Notes under the pieces: generated by a model | Seen by the model: only the letters and a program-made list of their open reading frames with translations | Database searches by the model: none | What the model was told of the DNA's origin: nothing | Assembly (NCBI GenBank): GCA_036365515.1 | Contig: CM070877.1 | Span: forward strand, 117,959,321-118,023,320 | DNA: 64,000 nucleotides | DNA from: Torymus aiolomorphi | Taxonomy: Eukaryota; Arthropoda; Insecta; Hymenoptera; Torymidae | Reading direction: 5' to 3' | In this document: positions 49,248 to 62,185 of the stretch, in pieces | How the letters are laid out: every line of letters begins with the position of its first letter | Position numbering within the stretch: the stretch's first letter is position 1 | Translations under genes and position numbers: made by a program

Positions 49248-49249
49248 TT

Positions 49250-50660
49250 GTTTATTTACACGCGTCTTAGAACGTCAAAAGTCTAGTGGCTTGGATTATA
49301 CCTCGATAAACTGTATATGTCCAGTCGAAAATTAGTCCTGTATGTGACTTTAGAAAAATCCATGTTAAATAACATAAAAAAACCCTCACTCTTATATACC
49401 CACAGCGAGATAAAAACAGATCGTTTACCTATCGCTATGAGAATTGCAACGCAGAGGCGATTGTTTTGTTCGAGCAAAGTGAAAAAGTCGTGCGGAAGGA
49501 CGTGCAGAAGAGAGACAGAAAGAACAAAAGGGGGTTAGGGAAGGAGACGATGGGTCGGGCGTCGCTAATTATCGGTAATTATGCGCGCCGTGGGCGGGTA
49601 ATTAGGATTTATGTGTATCACGATAATCCAGAAGTAGACGGTAGAGGGTGGAAGAGGTGAGACAGAGACAGAGCTAAGCGAGCTAATGCTCCGCACGTTC
49701 CGTTTAATTGTTATTTACGCGGGCGAATCATGCAATCGGGCTAATAGATGGAGGCAAGGGATCTAGCTCCCTAGACGCACGACTATACTCGCGGGCAAAG
49801 ACTAGCGCAATTTTAAAGAAAAGCACACCTTTCTTGCCCCGACGCGCAGCTAATGAAAAGAAATTCGCGGAAATATCGCTCGTGATTTATGATTTGCCGA
49901 TGGGTTAAAAATACGCCGGTGCGCGTAACCGGTCAGCGACACGAAGCCGCGCCGCGCGCCGCGAATTCGCGGCAGCTGCGTAATGGCACACCGATAAAGG
50001 AAAACTCGTCGAAATCCACATAAACATGTGCATAACACACGGTGTGTAGCGCTTTAAAGCCAGCGCGCGCGCGCGCGCGTCTACTCTTTTATTATGGGCA
50101 CGTAATAAAGTTCGCGTGTGCGTGAACGCGCTACCTGTTCTCGCACATACGTGCTAATGCTCAAAGCTAACCCACAGTCGTTCGCTGTTGTTTTAGGCAG
50201 GGGAGCGAGAGGGATAGCCGGTATTTATGCACGCGCGTATGGGGCTTGCGTGAAAGCGCAAACGCAAGCGCGCGCGCGCGCATAGATAAAGGAACGATCT
50301 CCGGGGCAATAAAATTGCCGACAGGCCGTGAATTTGTAAGGCGACGCTCATAAAGGGATTTATGCGCACGTTCTCGAGCATATAACGACACAGTGCCGCC
50401 GCCGTCGCCGCCGCAGCAGCGCCGCGTAGGTGCGTGAACATTCCCATGATGTCGTGTGCAAGCGCGCTTATAAATCGCTATTTTTTGCGGCGTCGACGCG
50501 TGTCTCTTTCACCGCTGATGTGGAAGCCAATTTTCTGTATACGAGTGTACGAGTGCTCGATTGTGACGAAATGCCTGCGCGTTTCCACGCCGATGGCTCT
50601 AATCGTAAACTAACGTATCTGGAAATCTTTATGCTGATGTGTGCAGAGATTGAAGTTGAA
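49250..50660. other. CpG-rich island with (CG)n runs
   Basis: Begins AT-rich, becoming CpG-dense from about 49.5 kb. Alternating CG tracts at about 50067-50079 and 50268-50281 could adopt Z-DNA. A GCC/CGC trinucleotide cluster lies near 50395-50425. No gene called. Confidence 0.4.
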
Positions 50661-50833
50661 ATGTTTTGAATCCGGCTGCACTATTATTTTGGGGATGATT
50701 CAACAGTGGAGATTGATTTTTTCTTCTATTTTACTGACGTATTTTACTTATACAATATGAGCTGATACAGAAATTTATATAGTTATTTGCAAAAAATGTC
50801 GTTACCTGGATGAGCGACAGGGATGTGATATTC

Positions 50834-50875
50834 ATACACGGATAGAATTTTTCAGCAAAAATTCTATCCGTGTAT
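50834..50875. repeat. Perfect 19-bp hairpin with 4-nt loop
   Basis: ATACACGGATAGAATTTTT, loop CAGC, then the exact complement. The loop is too short for a typical miRNA precursor; no T-run follows. It may be the centre of a small degraded foldback (GGGATGTGATATTC outside, loosely complementary to GATGCACCATCAC). Confidence 0.6.
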
Positions 50876-50879
50876 AGAT

Positions 50880-53300
50880 GCACCATCACTTTTATGAATA
50901 TAATTTTCTGTGTTCCTGAAATGAAATAAAAACATTATTATATTATATAGCTAAATCTATTACTCTTTGTAAAAAATAATAATTTAATAATGAGTTTCGA
51001 AATTTCGCAATAGAATTAATGTTGATATATTATCGTACCAATATAATTTGCATGAATAGAAACTACTTTCCTTATTTAAAAAGGTTGAAAATATTTACTA
51101 TGAACTTCAATATACAATCAAACTATCAATCTTGAGACTTAATAAATGTAATTGGATCAATGCAGACAGTGATTGACGAACAAAAACAGTATTATGCAAA
51201 AAACCTAGATACGTAATGCAATGATAATACAAGAGTTGTGTGAACTTTTACTTACAAAATAAATTAAGTATATGAAAGCCTTTTCTTTATTTACTAAAAA
51301 GTTTGAATAACGAAATAATTTTCACTATTGTTAATTAAAATTTGTCAACATTAGTTTTATTTATGTTAACCACGTACGTATAGAAGCAGTAGGCGCGTAA
51401 ACAAAGCCATTATACTGGCATCTTGCAATAGAACGACTGAGGCTTTTTCTCGACACGAGAGGCGAGTTTCGACATTATAGTTATCCACACGACCCATAGA
51501 TCATATCGATACCCATCACTATTTATATTCATGTGGCAATTATTGCAGTATTATCATAAACGTGAAGTGCGAAAGCGAACGAGAATATTGGAGTGACGCA
51601 ACCGTGCAGCAGCAGCAGCCGCTCGACTGGATCGTGACTTTTGGCGCGCGCGCAGTTGCAACGTATAGCAAGTCGCGTGTCTGCCTGTCTCCTGTACGCC
51701 CACGTGCGCATATTAATAAACTCCTTATATCGTTTATGCATAAATGTTCATTATCATACCTCGTGCAAAATGTTTTTTTTTTACATTTTTGAAGAATCAT
51801 TTCGTGCACCGCGGTCGGTTATGCATTTTCTGATACTTCATTATGATGATATGATTGCACATATACGAATGAAGACAAATTAATGCAACAGGCGGAATGG
51901 AAGAGCTCATCGTGTATGGATTTCGAATTGTTTTCATTGCGTTTGCCAGCAGGAATGAAATATTCCACCTTTATAATGTAAAATAAACTTTGTTTTGCAT
52001 AAGATTGTTCATCGAACATTGAAAAATTGAAATACGAGCCATGTCCGCCTATACACTTATAAAACAGAACATGATATCAAAATGAAAATAATTGGCCAAA
52101 ACATGACCATGATTTTATTAATTGATTCATATATCGCAAAGTTTATGTAAAATATTGAAATAATTGAGAGTAGGTTGGTCAAGGTCAAGTTTAAAAACTT
52201 TCTCGTTCGCATGGTCGCACACTGACAATCCAAACAAAGCAAAGCGAACCTGCTCATTAGTTCGTATACACACAAACACAAGTAGTCGAATCGCCGAAAA
52301 GGTCGACAGTCTCCTAAACTTGGGCAACGACTCCCCTATACGTATATATCTGTATCGAGAGATTGGCATCGAACATATGTGCGTGCGCTTTGGAGGTATA
52401 GGGTACACGGCAATCACGAGGGCCGTTGAGATAGATAGCGTATATACGCGAGCGAGCGAGAGCACGTGGAAATTGGCAATTACCGCAAACCCGTAACTAA
52501 GGTGGCACCCCCGTGCTGCCTAAGTCGTGTGTACGGCGGGAAGCTAGCCTCCGGGATTATATAATTATAGCCGGTAAATTAGAAATTATGTATTATCGAG
52601 AAGAGGCGGCATGGCGTGCCTCCGGTTGTGACTCTTACTCCTCGCCGGCTCTTCTCTGCAGCTGCTTGCTTGCTTGCTTACACTATATATACGCCTCTTC
52701 TTCCCTTTCTCCTTCGTTCTTACCCCGACGAACCTCGACTGCTGTACTAGTTGCACCAAAGGCAACGGCTTATAATGCATCGTCAGCTGGCGAACTGCAT
52801 CCCCGAAGCTATGCACTAGGCAAGACCCATTGTCGCTTTTTCTTTTTTTCACGAGCCGCGTGTAGGGGAGGATATCCGATACAAAGTGGATGCGAACAGT
52901 TGCACGTCTTGAGAGGATATCTTGCCGGCTCACTCTTTCTACCAGCTTTTTTTATCCTATACTTGGGATTCGACACCTGATGCACTCGATTCTTGTATAG
53001 TCGGTGCACCTACATTTTCGATTAATGCTGGTTAAATAATGCTAATCAATCACTATAGCACTACACTTGGTTTATAAAGTTTTTTAACATGCTGAGCTTT
53101 TCTAAGATTCAAATTATCTTGCGCATCTCTCACTGTAACTCTGGTAGTTTCAAAGCTTAATTAAAGGTGTAGATTTGCATTGCTGCATAAGCTACAGAGA
53201 CTGTAAACATTACACATATATAAATTCCGCAAAGAAGACACTAGATCCTCTCTTTAAAAAACAATGGCCGGATGTTGTGAAGCATTTAAATATTGAATTT
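50880..53300. other. Mixed DNA, no gene called
   Basis: AT-rich to 51.4 kb, then moderately GC-rich pieces (51590-51720 and 52160-52980) with overlapping frames of up to 155 aa that lack domains and splice sites. Nothing further supported. Confidence 0.35.
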
Positions 53301-53306
53301 GATTAA

Positions 53307-53782
53307 GGTGGCGCCGGCGAATTAACGAAGTCGATAAATAAAAAAAATACCTACTGAAAGTACGAATTTGAACTTTTTTTTGGTATTTTTCTCAAGTAGG
53401 GTCACGAGGTGAACTACAGAGAAAAAAAATTTATGAAAATTCAATTTTTAACGTAGGCTCTTATGGAGAGAAAATCATTTTTTCTCGTCATTTCATGAAA
53501 ATCGATAAATTTTTCATAAAACGACCTAGAGAGTATAGCATTTGACTTACAAAATCTTTTTCTGTAAAAAAAATCAAATCACCAGCAAAATTTAAATTTA
53601 ATTTCATAAATACCGAAAATCATGCTTTTTACACGCATATATATCACATGCATTGTGGTTACTTTTATGTATCATATCATATAATAGATTCATATATATA
53701 GTACACGATATTGTAGTACAATAAATAAAAATTTACTGGTCATGGGCCCTTCATAGATTCGGCCCAGCGCGACGGAGCCACC
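53307..53782. mobile_element. TTAA-flanked short element with GGTGGCGCCGGCG terminus
   Basis: 476 bp between TTAA (53303-53306) and TTAA (53783-53786). Ends are GGTGGCGCCGGCG and the inverted CGACGGAGCCACC, imperfectly matched over about 13 bp. The interior is AT-rich and not palindromic. TTAA could mean piggyBac-like insertion, but the TA inside TTAA would also fit a mariner-type target. Confidence 0.5.
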
Positions 53783-53786
53783 TTAA

Positions 53787-54420
53787 TCACAGTAGAATAG
53801 GTGCCCAAATATGCTATAATTGATATATATTTTTTAAATTAAAGTTTTGAACTTGAATTTTTAAAAATCAATAAAATCAGATAAAGTATAAAAACTAAAT
53901 TAAGTTTTCTTACTTAGGATTTGTCTAATGATTTTATATAATTAATTGAAGAAAAAAAAATTAAAACTATATACTATAAAAAACATGTTTATAATTTCAA
54001 AAACGAAACATGACACGCGAAACGCATTTGCATTTAGCTAGTAGGTGTAAAAATAAAAAAGGCAAAAATCTATCAATATTAGTTTTTACAAAGACTTACG
54101 ACAAAACTGATTAATTTCAATTTCAATATAGACTTTTTACCAATTATGGAAATAATATTGTGAAACATATAAAATCTACCTTTATCTGCGATAAATATCT
54201 TACAATCCTAAATTAAACGTGGTTTTGTGTAAATTATTTTGTAACGTGCAATATTCGAATTACGGAGTTATCTAAAATAAAATTTAAATAAATTATCTTG
54301 GTAAAGATAATCTATAACACGGATAATTATTGTTGATTGCCAATGAACACTTTTTACTGAACTGTATCAAAACATCATCGATACATATTGTCACGAATAC
54401 AAGGAGGCTGTAGACCGTTG
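53787..54420. other. AT-rich DNA, no gene
   Basis: Nothing supportable seen. Confidence 0.4.
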
Positions 54421-55560
54421 TCGACTCGGGGGCGATGCTAATTCCACATCGAACAATAAGCAGAGAGCGAGTGCGCAAAAGTATTGGCCGGCTTTATTTC
54501 GATAACTTTCTCAGAAGGAGGGCAGCGAGCCGGGAGGGTTAAGACGTCGTCTTGACTTACTTGTTTTGATCAGGCGATCGCGATACGCGCAGAGTTGGGG
54601 GAGCGCGCAGCCGAGCGGCTAGTCGTTCTCAATGATAGCCAAATGAACCAATTACCCGCGGCGTCGTGCATTATCGAGCTGCTCTCTCCCTCTCTCGGCG
54701 GCGTATGCCGCTAGCGAAATTCGCAGAACGCAAAGGGTCTACCGGCGGCGCGCGCTCGCGGCATTGGCTTTCGGTTCGTCGTGCGCACACATACACACAC
54801 ATGCCCGAGGAGGAGGACGCGAGGACGACTTTGGCCTTATAGGAATTCCACACGGCGCTGTGGCGGCGGCGGCGGTGACCGCGAAAGCCTGGCCATGGCG
54901 GAACACACACACACATGTAGTATGTATACGCGCTGCAGGTGGATGGCTCCTTGTCGGCTCTCTCTCTCTCTCCTCCTCGTCTCTCTCGCTCGCACTCGCG
55001 CTCGGCTTTCCACGTGGGAACGGAGCATTCCAGTTGCGTTCTCGGGCAACACGCCCAATGAAACTGGTTTGCGCTTCGCGTTCCCTACGCTCGCGTAGCT
55101 CGACTGCATTCGGGAACGGCGCGCCGCGGCAACTCCTCTCTTCCGTTTCTTTTCTACGCGGGCGAGGAGTTTGCCAGCGCGAGCGCGCGCTCGCCGTAGT
55201 TTTACGACTTTGTAATGAGAAGCCCCGTTGCATTAGTATGCAGAGCGCTCCTCCTTAACGGCGCACATTATGTCAGTGCTCCGCCGCCGCCACCGCCGAC
55301 TGATGGACGTCAAAACTTTTATAGCCGGCCAGCTATACTTCTCCTCGACTTTTACCGATCCTCCGCTCGCGCCGTCTGTCTTTCTTCTGTCTGCAAGCTG
55401 TAAAAGAATCCGCGCCGAGAAAATTGAGACCACACATTGGCCTTACTTCTGATATTGCTTCATTGTTTGTGCGCGCGCGCGCAGCTCCCTTCGGCCATTT
55501 AAATCCTCTGACATTGCTCGCTCTTAACATCTTAAGGTCCCAATTCGTTTAACCTGCGAT
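54420..55560. other. CpG island
   Basis: One of the richest CpG blocks, with a short GCG cluster near 54858-54875, CACACA runs and a CT run around 54958-54975. Opposing frames of 164 aa on both strands over the same DNA show these are compositional. Possible promoter or enhancer. Confidence 0.45.
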
Positions 55561-56280
55561 TTGGCCTTATTAATCGTCGGACTTTATCGTATCACCGCTC
55601 TAATATCTGAATCGAGAAAAGTTTTTGTTTTATTGATTGAATGTTACTTCGAAAATGAGCGATAAGAAAAGCAATGAACGATACTAAAATTTATCGACAG
55701 ATACAAAAAGTAGATTTTTATCATTAGATGCACTCAATCTATTTATTTGGTTCATCGAAAACTATTTGTCCGTAAAGGTAACAACCATAATAATGATTTT
55801 ATTTTATTTTAGAAATAAAAAGAAATAAATAATGAATAATAAAGAGGATAACAATGCTATGTTTATAACTGCGTCGTAACTCGAAATAATAGGGGGATGC
55901 GTCATAAAATTTATATTACCAGTAATTTGAGGGTACTAAATAAGTAAATTTAAGGGTAATAAATTTTATCTGAAACAATGAAATAATTGAATTCCAAAGA
56001 TTGAAAGTTAACATAATTGGGCTTAAGAAAAGTTTAACCATTTTCTACTTTTATTTATTATAGTTTTATTTGAAAAATTCCCCAGCATATTAAATTATCA
56101 CTTGATAAGAAATTATCGTTACGTTTATAGCATTTTTATCCAGCAATAAATCGAAAAACATTTGAGAACTGAAATTTCATCAATAAAATTCATGTTGTAC
56201 ACTTATTAATAATATGTACAAATGTGAAAAAAACAAAACAAAATATAAAAGCAACATTTTTTCATGAAAAATTCGTTAAC
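55561..56280. other. AT-rich DNA, no gene
   Basis: Nothing supportable seen. Confidence 0.4.
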
Positions 56281-57560
56281 GTCAAGCATTGATTAAAATA
56301 TTCATTAAACGCTGACTTTGTAAATAATTTTGACACGAAAATCGATAAATTCTCTCGTCCTCGTGTCGAACGATAAAAATTCCTGCTCGCCTCCATGCCC
56401 GCGCGCGTTCGCACAGCTGAATAATTTCGCGAGTGTACACGCGCGCGCGTTCGAATCGTTTCGTACACGTCGTGCGTGCGAGACGTATACCTCGTATTGC
56501 AGGCGCCACGCGACAAATACACGGATACATGTATACGCGCAAAACAATTTCTCCTCGCGCTTAATAATTATTAATGAATTCAAACGGGTTTGTAAGCACA
56601 CGGCAACTCGCACTCGCGTGCGATTATTAAGGAGAGGGCTTGCAACTGTGCCCACGGTGCACCCAGACCAATTAAACTGTAAGGGCGAGAAATTTGTCCT
56701 ACCGCGGACGTTGATAAAGTCATCATCGCAACGCACGCTGGTACCATAATATTGCATCGAGGAACCTACGTGCATAAACGCATCACAAGTTGCACGCTGC
56801 CGCCTCCTCAATGCAAGTAGCTCGGGCTAATTGTCCACCAATCGGTCTAATCGAGATTCGCTCAAGGGTTGGCAACCGCGTTCGCGCGGAGCCGAGACAG
56901 CTGGCCGCGATGGTTCGCGCGCGTAATCGAAGGCGCTTCGCGGCTCACGTGATAGCTCAGGAAAAGACAAACAGCGGCCGCGTGCGTGATGCATGCACGA
57001 GAGAGCATGAAATCCGCATCTGCCCGAGCTCGCTCGCCTTGCCTCGGGCAATTATTTAAATGCAATTTCGAGCGCTGCTGACCGGGAGCGGCAGGCGCAG
57101 CGTTACACCGCTGCCCTCTCTTTTTTTCGAGCAGAGCCTATATATGTATACACACATCGGCGCAATCGTCCATTCGCGGCACGCATACGCATTTTCGAAG
57201 TCTGCAACTATACGCGCCGGTGCAGAGAACGGCGGCGAATCGATGCAAATATTTTCCGCGTCATTTTTGCGAGAGCGCTGCACTGCCCGCAAAACGGCCG
57301 GAGCGTTCGATATGTGCGTTCGCTTTTGTCTGTGTGTGTGTACGTAGGGGGAGAGCGAATGCGAATAAAGGGCTGGCTGGAATTTGAAGTAGCCGAGGTT
57401 ATAGGGAGGGATTGATCGCTCAAAATAGCCAGATATACACACGCCAATAACGCACGCGTGATAAAATTTTCCTATTTTACGACCGCGCTGATTGCCGCCA
57501 TCGACGCGATTCTCCGCGCGTGAAATGCCAAAAATTCATTATTTTGGAGCGCTCCAACTC
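56280..57560. other. CpG-rich island
   Basis: CpG-dense with CGCGCG runs. Frames of up to 168 aa overlap on both strands and lack domains. Confidence 0.4.
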
Positions 57561-58250
57561 GCGCTTTATCACGATGCGTGGCAAGATAAGTTTATCAAAT
57601 GTAGATATTCGTGCGAGTATTTATTATAGCTGTAAATTAATATTTATCGCGCGTGTTCCTCGAGTCACCTGCGGACTTGTATAAATAGGTTAAGTCGTTA
57701 CCGGAGGCTATATATATACTTCAAGCTCGTGACTTCGAAATTATTCCAAGTATAACATATTTCCAGCCAGATATGATAATCAATTAGCGGAAACGGTGCA
57801 AACTATCGTAATTTGCACACAGCACAGGTAGCCATAATTTTATTTATGAAACAAAAAAAGTAATGCTATTTGTAATGCTTACGTAGTAATTGCATCAAGA
57901 TTCCTGAACAAGTCACTAATTTATAGCGAGATTTAATGAAATAAAAACAAATGATTTAATTTATCTTGAGTATCTTGTATTTATTTGTGTACAATTAAAA
58001 TCAGAACGAGAATATAAATTAAGTAACATAATATATTTATATCTTTTATATATGAAAGTGAAGCTAAAAAAAGCACTATGAGAAAGAAGTTATGCTGGAA
58101 TTAATCACTCACTAATTTGGACTAAAAGAATATTATGTAGATACCTAGAGAATGCTGAGAAATGATTTAAAAATGTCTGAAATAAAAGAAAATGATGTGA
58201 TGTGCATAAACTACTTTAAATATATATGTAATATCCGTTCTTAGATGTAT
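57561..58250. other. AT-rich DNA, no gene
   Basis: Nothing supportable seen. Confidence 0.4.
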
Positions 58251-59350
58251 GCTCTGATAAAAATAATTTCTCAGTTTTGGGCCACAGAACTCAGGACGGG
58301 AGTAACGCAATTTGCAATTCTGCATCGACTCTCTCCCTCTCTCTTGCAAGCGCGGAATAGGAAAAATAAGAGCTCCCACGATCGAAGTATCGGCAAAGCG
58401 ACTCGAGTCCCCGCTCCACGCAGATGGGCCAGAGCGATATCTCGTTCGGCTCCTCTATTCTGCATCCCGGCGGAAAAACGGAGCTGGAGGAGGAGAAGGA
58501 GGACGAGCCTTCGCCGAAAGTGCTCCGGCGAGATTACACGGGAGCAGAGACGGGCTTGCCAGTTTGTCGCTCGGAGTTATGCGAGCGCACTAACGTAAAT
58601 ACCCGGCGGAGTCGAACGCGCGCTCCAATCCGGCTGAGTCGACTACTGCGAAACGGGGACGGGACTGCGGAGGGAAAAAGAGGGAGAGGAAAATCCTCGG
58701 CGCGATAGAGAGAGTGAGAGGTAGCCAAGTTAGAGAGCTAGCCTCGTAAACAACTGTCGAACACAATCTCCTAATGCACGTAGCTTTTCTTTGGCCGCGA
58801 TAGGTTACCGCCTAATGGCAAGTTATTCCCCAGCCGGTGTCAGAGGATTCCTCGCGGCCGAGCTCTAGGATGCCTTTCCTCTTTCTCTGTCTCCCTTTCT
58901 TCCCATCGATATATAGCCCATCGATGTACTACACACGCGACGAAAGAAAGCATCGTCTGGCTGCCTCTCCCCTTTCCACTATCTCGCTTTTTCTTTCTGG
59001 CGACAGGACTGCTCCTCGGACCCACCCTGGGCCGTAAATCGCACGACGTCGAGACGTTTTCTTATATATGAAGTAGACTTCTATATGTATATATCCATCC
59101 GGCCGCAGAGGAGCGGAACGGGAAGATGCGCGTGCCTCTCGCGTCGCTGATCACTTGCCGAATGCTCCTCCAGAGGAGAAGAAATCTTGACGATCGGCCT
59201 GGGGGACTAATTTGATGGATTCCGATTAGCTATCGCTTTCTCTGCTCCTTTTGCCTCGGATGCTCGATGCATCTCTCTGCAGTCGTCGGGGATTGACGTT
59301 TCGAGAGGGCACGAACTTCGCGGGAACGCGCACAAAAACCCCATGACATT
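58250..59350. other. GC-rich island with purine/pyrimidine runs
   Basis: Contains GAGGAGAAGGAGGACGAG-type purine runs near 58480 and AGGGAGAGG near 58680. No domain or splice structure. Confidence 0.4.
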
Positions 59351-60350
59351 TTGTTGAATGAAGCTAAGGATGAGTAGGTAGGTATAGGGGGATGAGATGC
59401 GACACGAAGTAAATCGCTCTGCTTCTGAGAGCGTGAGCGTTAACTTTTTGCTCATTCGATTTCGAAACAGATACATTCGAGATCCATTTTGGCATTTCAT
59501 TTCCGCTGCTACTATCTCATTACCCTGCTACATTTACGATTTCAAAGTATATTCAAAGTGTAGAAGAAATCGAATCGTTAGAGTTTATTATTTTTTATCT
59601 TACACTTATTTTATGAAAATAAATTGTATGAAACTAATGAATCATCATTCAAATTTATTTTATTTTCTCTTTTTTAAAACTTGTCTTAACTATTTCACGA
59701 ACAGATGACGAGAACACAAATTTCTACCAAACCGTGCACAAAATAATTTCATTTATCGTGTCAGATAGGATTTTTATTATTAAAATTTGAATAACGAAAA
59801 CTTATTTTTAAAGATTCATGACATATAATAAAGTTATTAGTTCTAATGCTCTAACTAGGTGTTAGTATACTTTGCAAATGGACATTTATATTGCAGTTTA
59901 TATTAGCAACGAAGTGTTATGGCGATGGTCGGCCCGATAAGGGAAAATGAAAGCGAATTCACCGCGCGATTTAACCGTTGCCTATACGGCCTAAGGGCAT
60001 CCAGCCGACGTTTATATTAGTAAAGACGAGAAACTCCGCTCGTGCACGGACTCGCTTCGCTGCGGAAGTTAAACGCGAAACTTCGAGCTTCTCTAACCGA
60101 CTTGCGTGACGTTCTTTGGTAAACTGCTTGAACTAGGCTAACAAAAAGAAGGAGTTTCCTCTCTGAAAACTCAACTTTTCTCTTGTCCTTGTCTCCATTT
60201 TTCCTTCGTATTTTTCTTCTTTCTTTTTCAATTCCGTATAGTATAAGTTCTCTAGTGTATTACTTTAAAGTATAAACAAAAAAAAAATATTTAGTATATT
60301 AACAGTAGCATATTGCGCTATATAATAAATATTAGTGGAAAACAACGTAT
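59351..60350. other. AT-rich DNA, no gene
   Basis: Nothing supportable seen apart from a small CpG-containing patch at 59920-60120. Confidence 0.4.
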
Positions 60351-62185
60351 CCCTGGTAGAGATCGAAAAGTTTAGAAAACTAGAAAAATACGTAGAAATT
60401 CCAAAACATTTTATAACTAATAACTGACTATTTATTTTAGAAACTTGCTATAAAATGGAAATTTATCTTGTCCAGTTTCTAGCTCACAGTGAAACTCTTT
60501 TTCCCCTATTATATGGCCATTTAATAGATTGATAAATAGAATGAGTTTTTCGAAGACAAGCACAAGCTTGTTCTTGAGTATTTTAAAGGTATTAAAACTG
60601 ATCAGTTTTTTTAGTCTGGAAATGGCTAGTAGAAGGCTTGCTGTTATGACAAGGAGTGAGAGAGACAGAATCAGATGGAGAAATAAAAGTTTTGCTGAAT
60701 TATTCATAGAAGAAGTACGACATATGCTTTTTTAGTTAATGTTATTTATTTATATTTTGGTAAGCCATCCAATGCCCTTTGATGCTCATTGATATACGAT
60801 AGAATTAGTAAGAAAATCGAATACGAATATTTTGTTGTGACGTCAATCTAAGAAATAGGCAAATAATGGTCGAAAAATCGTTTCATCATAGCCATTAAAG
60901 AGGGGGTATCTAAAAATAGAAAAATTTTCATTAGAAAGCTTTAGATGCCAAAAATTTGTATACAGACTCATAATTTTACAAAAGTTTAGAATGTAGAAAA
61001 GGCACATATTAGAAGTAGATTTATTTTAGAAAATTCATTTCATGGAAAAAATTGAATATCGAATTAAATTTATAGAAGATATTACTATCGAAAAAAATGA
61101 TATAATTTCGTACGCTAAAAATGAAGAATTCCCCTATTATAGAAAGTTCACAGTTCCGAAAATGCTGAATTTAGTGGAAATTCAAAGGATCAATTATTCG
61201 AATTCTACTCTATAGAATGAAATATAATAATATGAATTTTAGAAAACCAAAATATAGAATGATACTTTTGGAATTTCTAGCTATTCGAATATAATGATTC
61301 GAAAGATATGAATGTAGAAAGGCAATACGTCAAAAGTTCAATGTTTCGAAAAACAAATGTCGAAGGTTCAAACTTTCGAAAAATTAATTGAAAAGGTTTG
61401 AACTTTCGAAAAAAATAATTGAAGTTAAACATTTAGAAGGTTCAAACTTTCGAAAAACAAATTCAGAATGTTCAGACTTTCGAAAACATATGTACGATTC
61501 AGCTAGGGTAAAGAAAAAGTAATTAACGCTAGATTGTAAACTTTCGACATTTTGAGCTTTCGACATTTTGAACATTCGATATTTTTAACTTTCGACATTT
61601 TTAACTTTCGATATTATGAACTTTCGACATTTATCTTTCGATATTTTGATCTTTCGATATTTGGACCTTTCGATATTTAGACTTTTCAATATTCTGAACA
61701 TTCGATATTTGAACATTTGATATTTGATATTTACGAGATTTTCAGCATTCTAGATTTTCAATTTTGGATCTTTTGAACTATCTAAAGATGCTATTAAATT
61801 CTATATTTTGATCTTTTGATATTATGATTTTCTAATTTATGTATAGATATTTTCTGTAGATTTCGTTTCTGTAATTTAATTTCTAAAATTTGGGTTTTCG
61901 AAATTATAGTATTCTAAAATTATAAATAAATATTTTTTCTACAAATTTACTATTCCTTAAAATTATAATTCGTAAAATCGAATTCGAACTTATAAATTTT
62001 CAACTTTATGAATTTCGAATTTCTTTTTATTGAAATTACAAGTTTTCCATTAAAACAAGTTCTGATAAATTACCTTTCTTTAAAAAAGTTTTCTATTTTT
62101 CGATACCCCCTCCCATTAAATAGTCAGTTTTACTAGCTATTTTCTAACTTTTTGGCGATTTCATATAGATGAATTTCTACCAGGG
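60351..62185. mobile_element. CCCTGGTAGAAA-family element, long copy 4
   Basis: 1.84 kb. Starts CCCTGGTAGAGATCG and ends ATTTCTACCAGGG. It shares TTTTTCCCCTATTAT and TTTAATAGATTG with copies 1 and 3, and the GGAGTGAGAGAGACAGAA word with copy 1, in frame with RSERDR in both. The middle is filled by TTCGA-rich repeats. No exact target duplication is seen at this copy (AT versus AA). Confidence 0.6.
61320..61760. repeat. TTCGA-rich degenerate repeat inside copy 4
   Basis: First part has GTTCAAACTTTCGAAAAA units, the second part TTTTGAACTTTCGA(C/T)ATT units, so the halves are roughly inverted about 61500-61520. Period is about 15-30 bp and irregular. Confidence 0.6.

Noticed and set aside
50834..50875. 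miRNA precursor
   Set aside because: The loop is only 4 nt, the stem is perfect and the flanks do not extend the stem enough for a normal precursor.
54739..55258. Opposing 164-aa frames in a CpG island
   Set aside because: The same DNA is open on both strands, composition-driven, with no domain or conserved motif.
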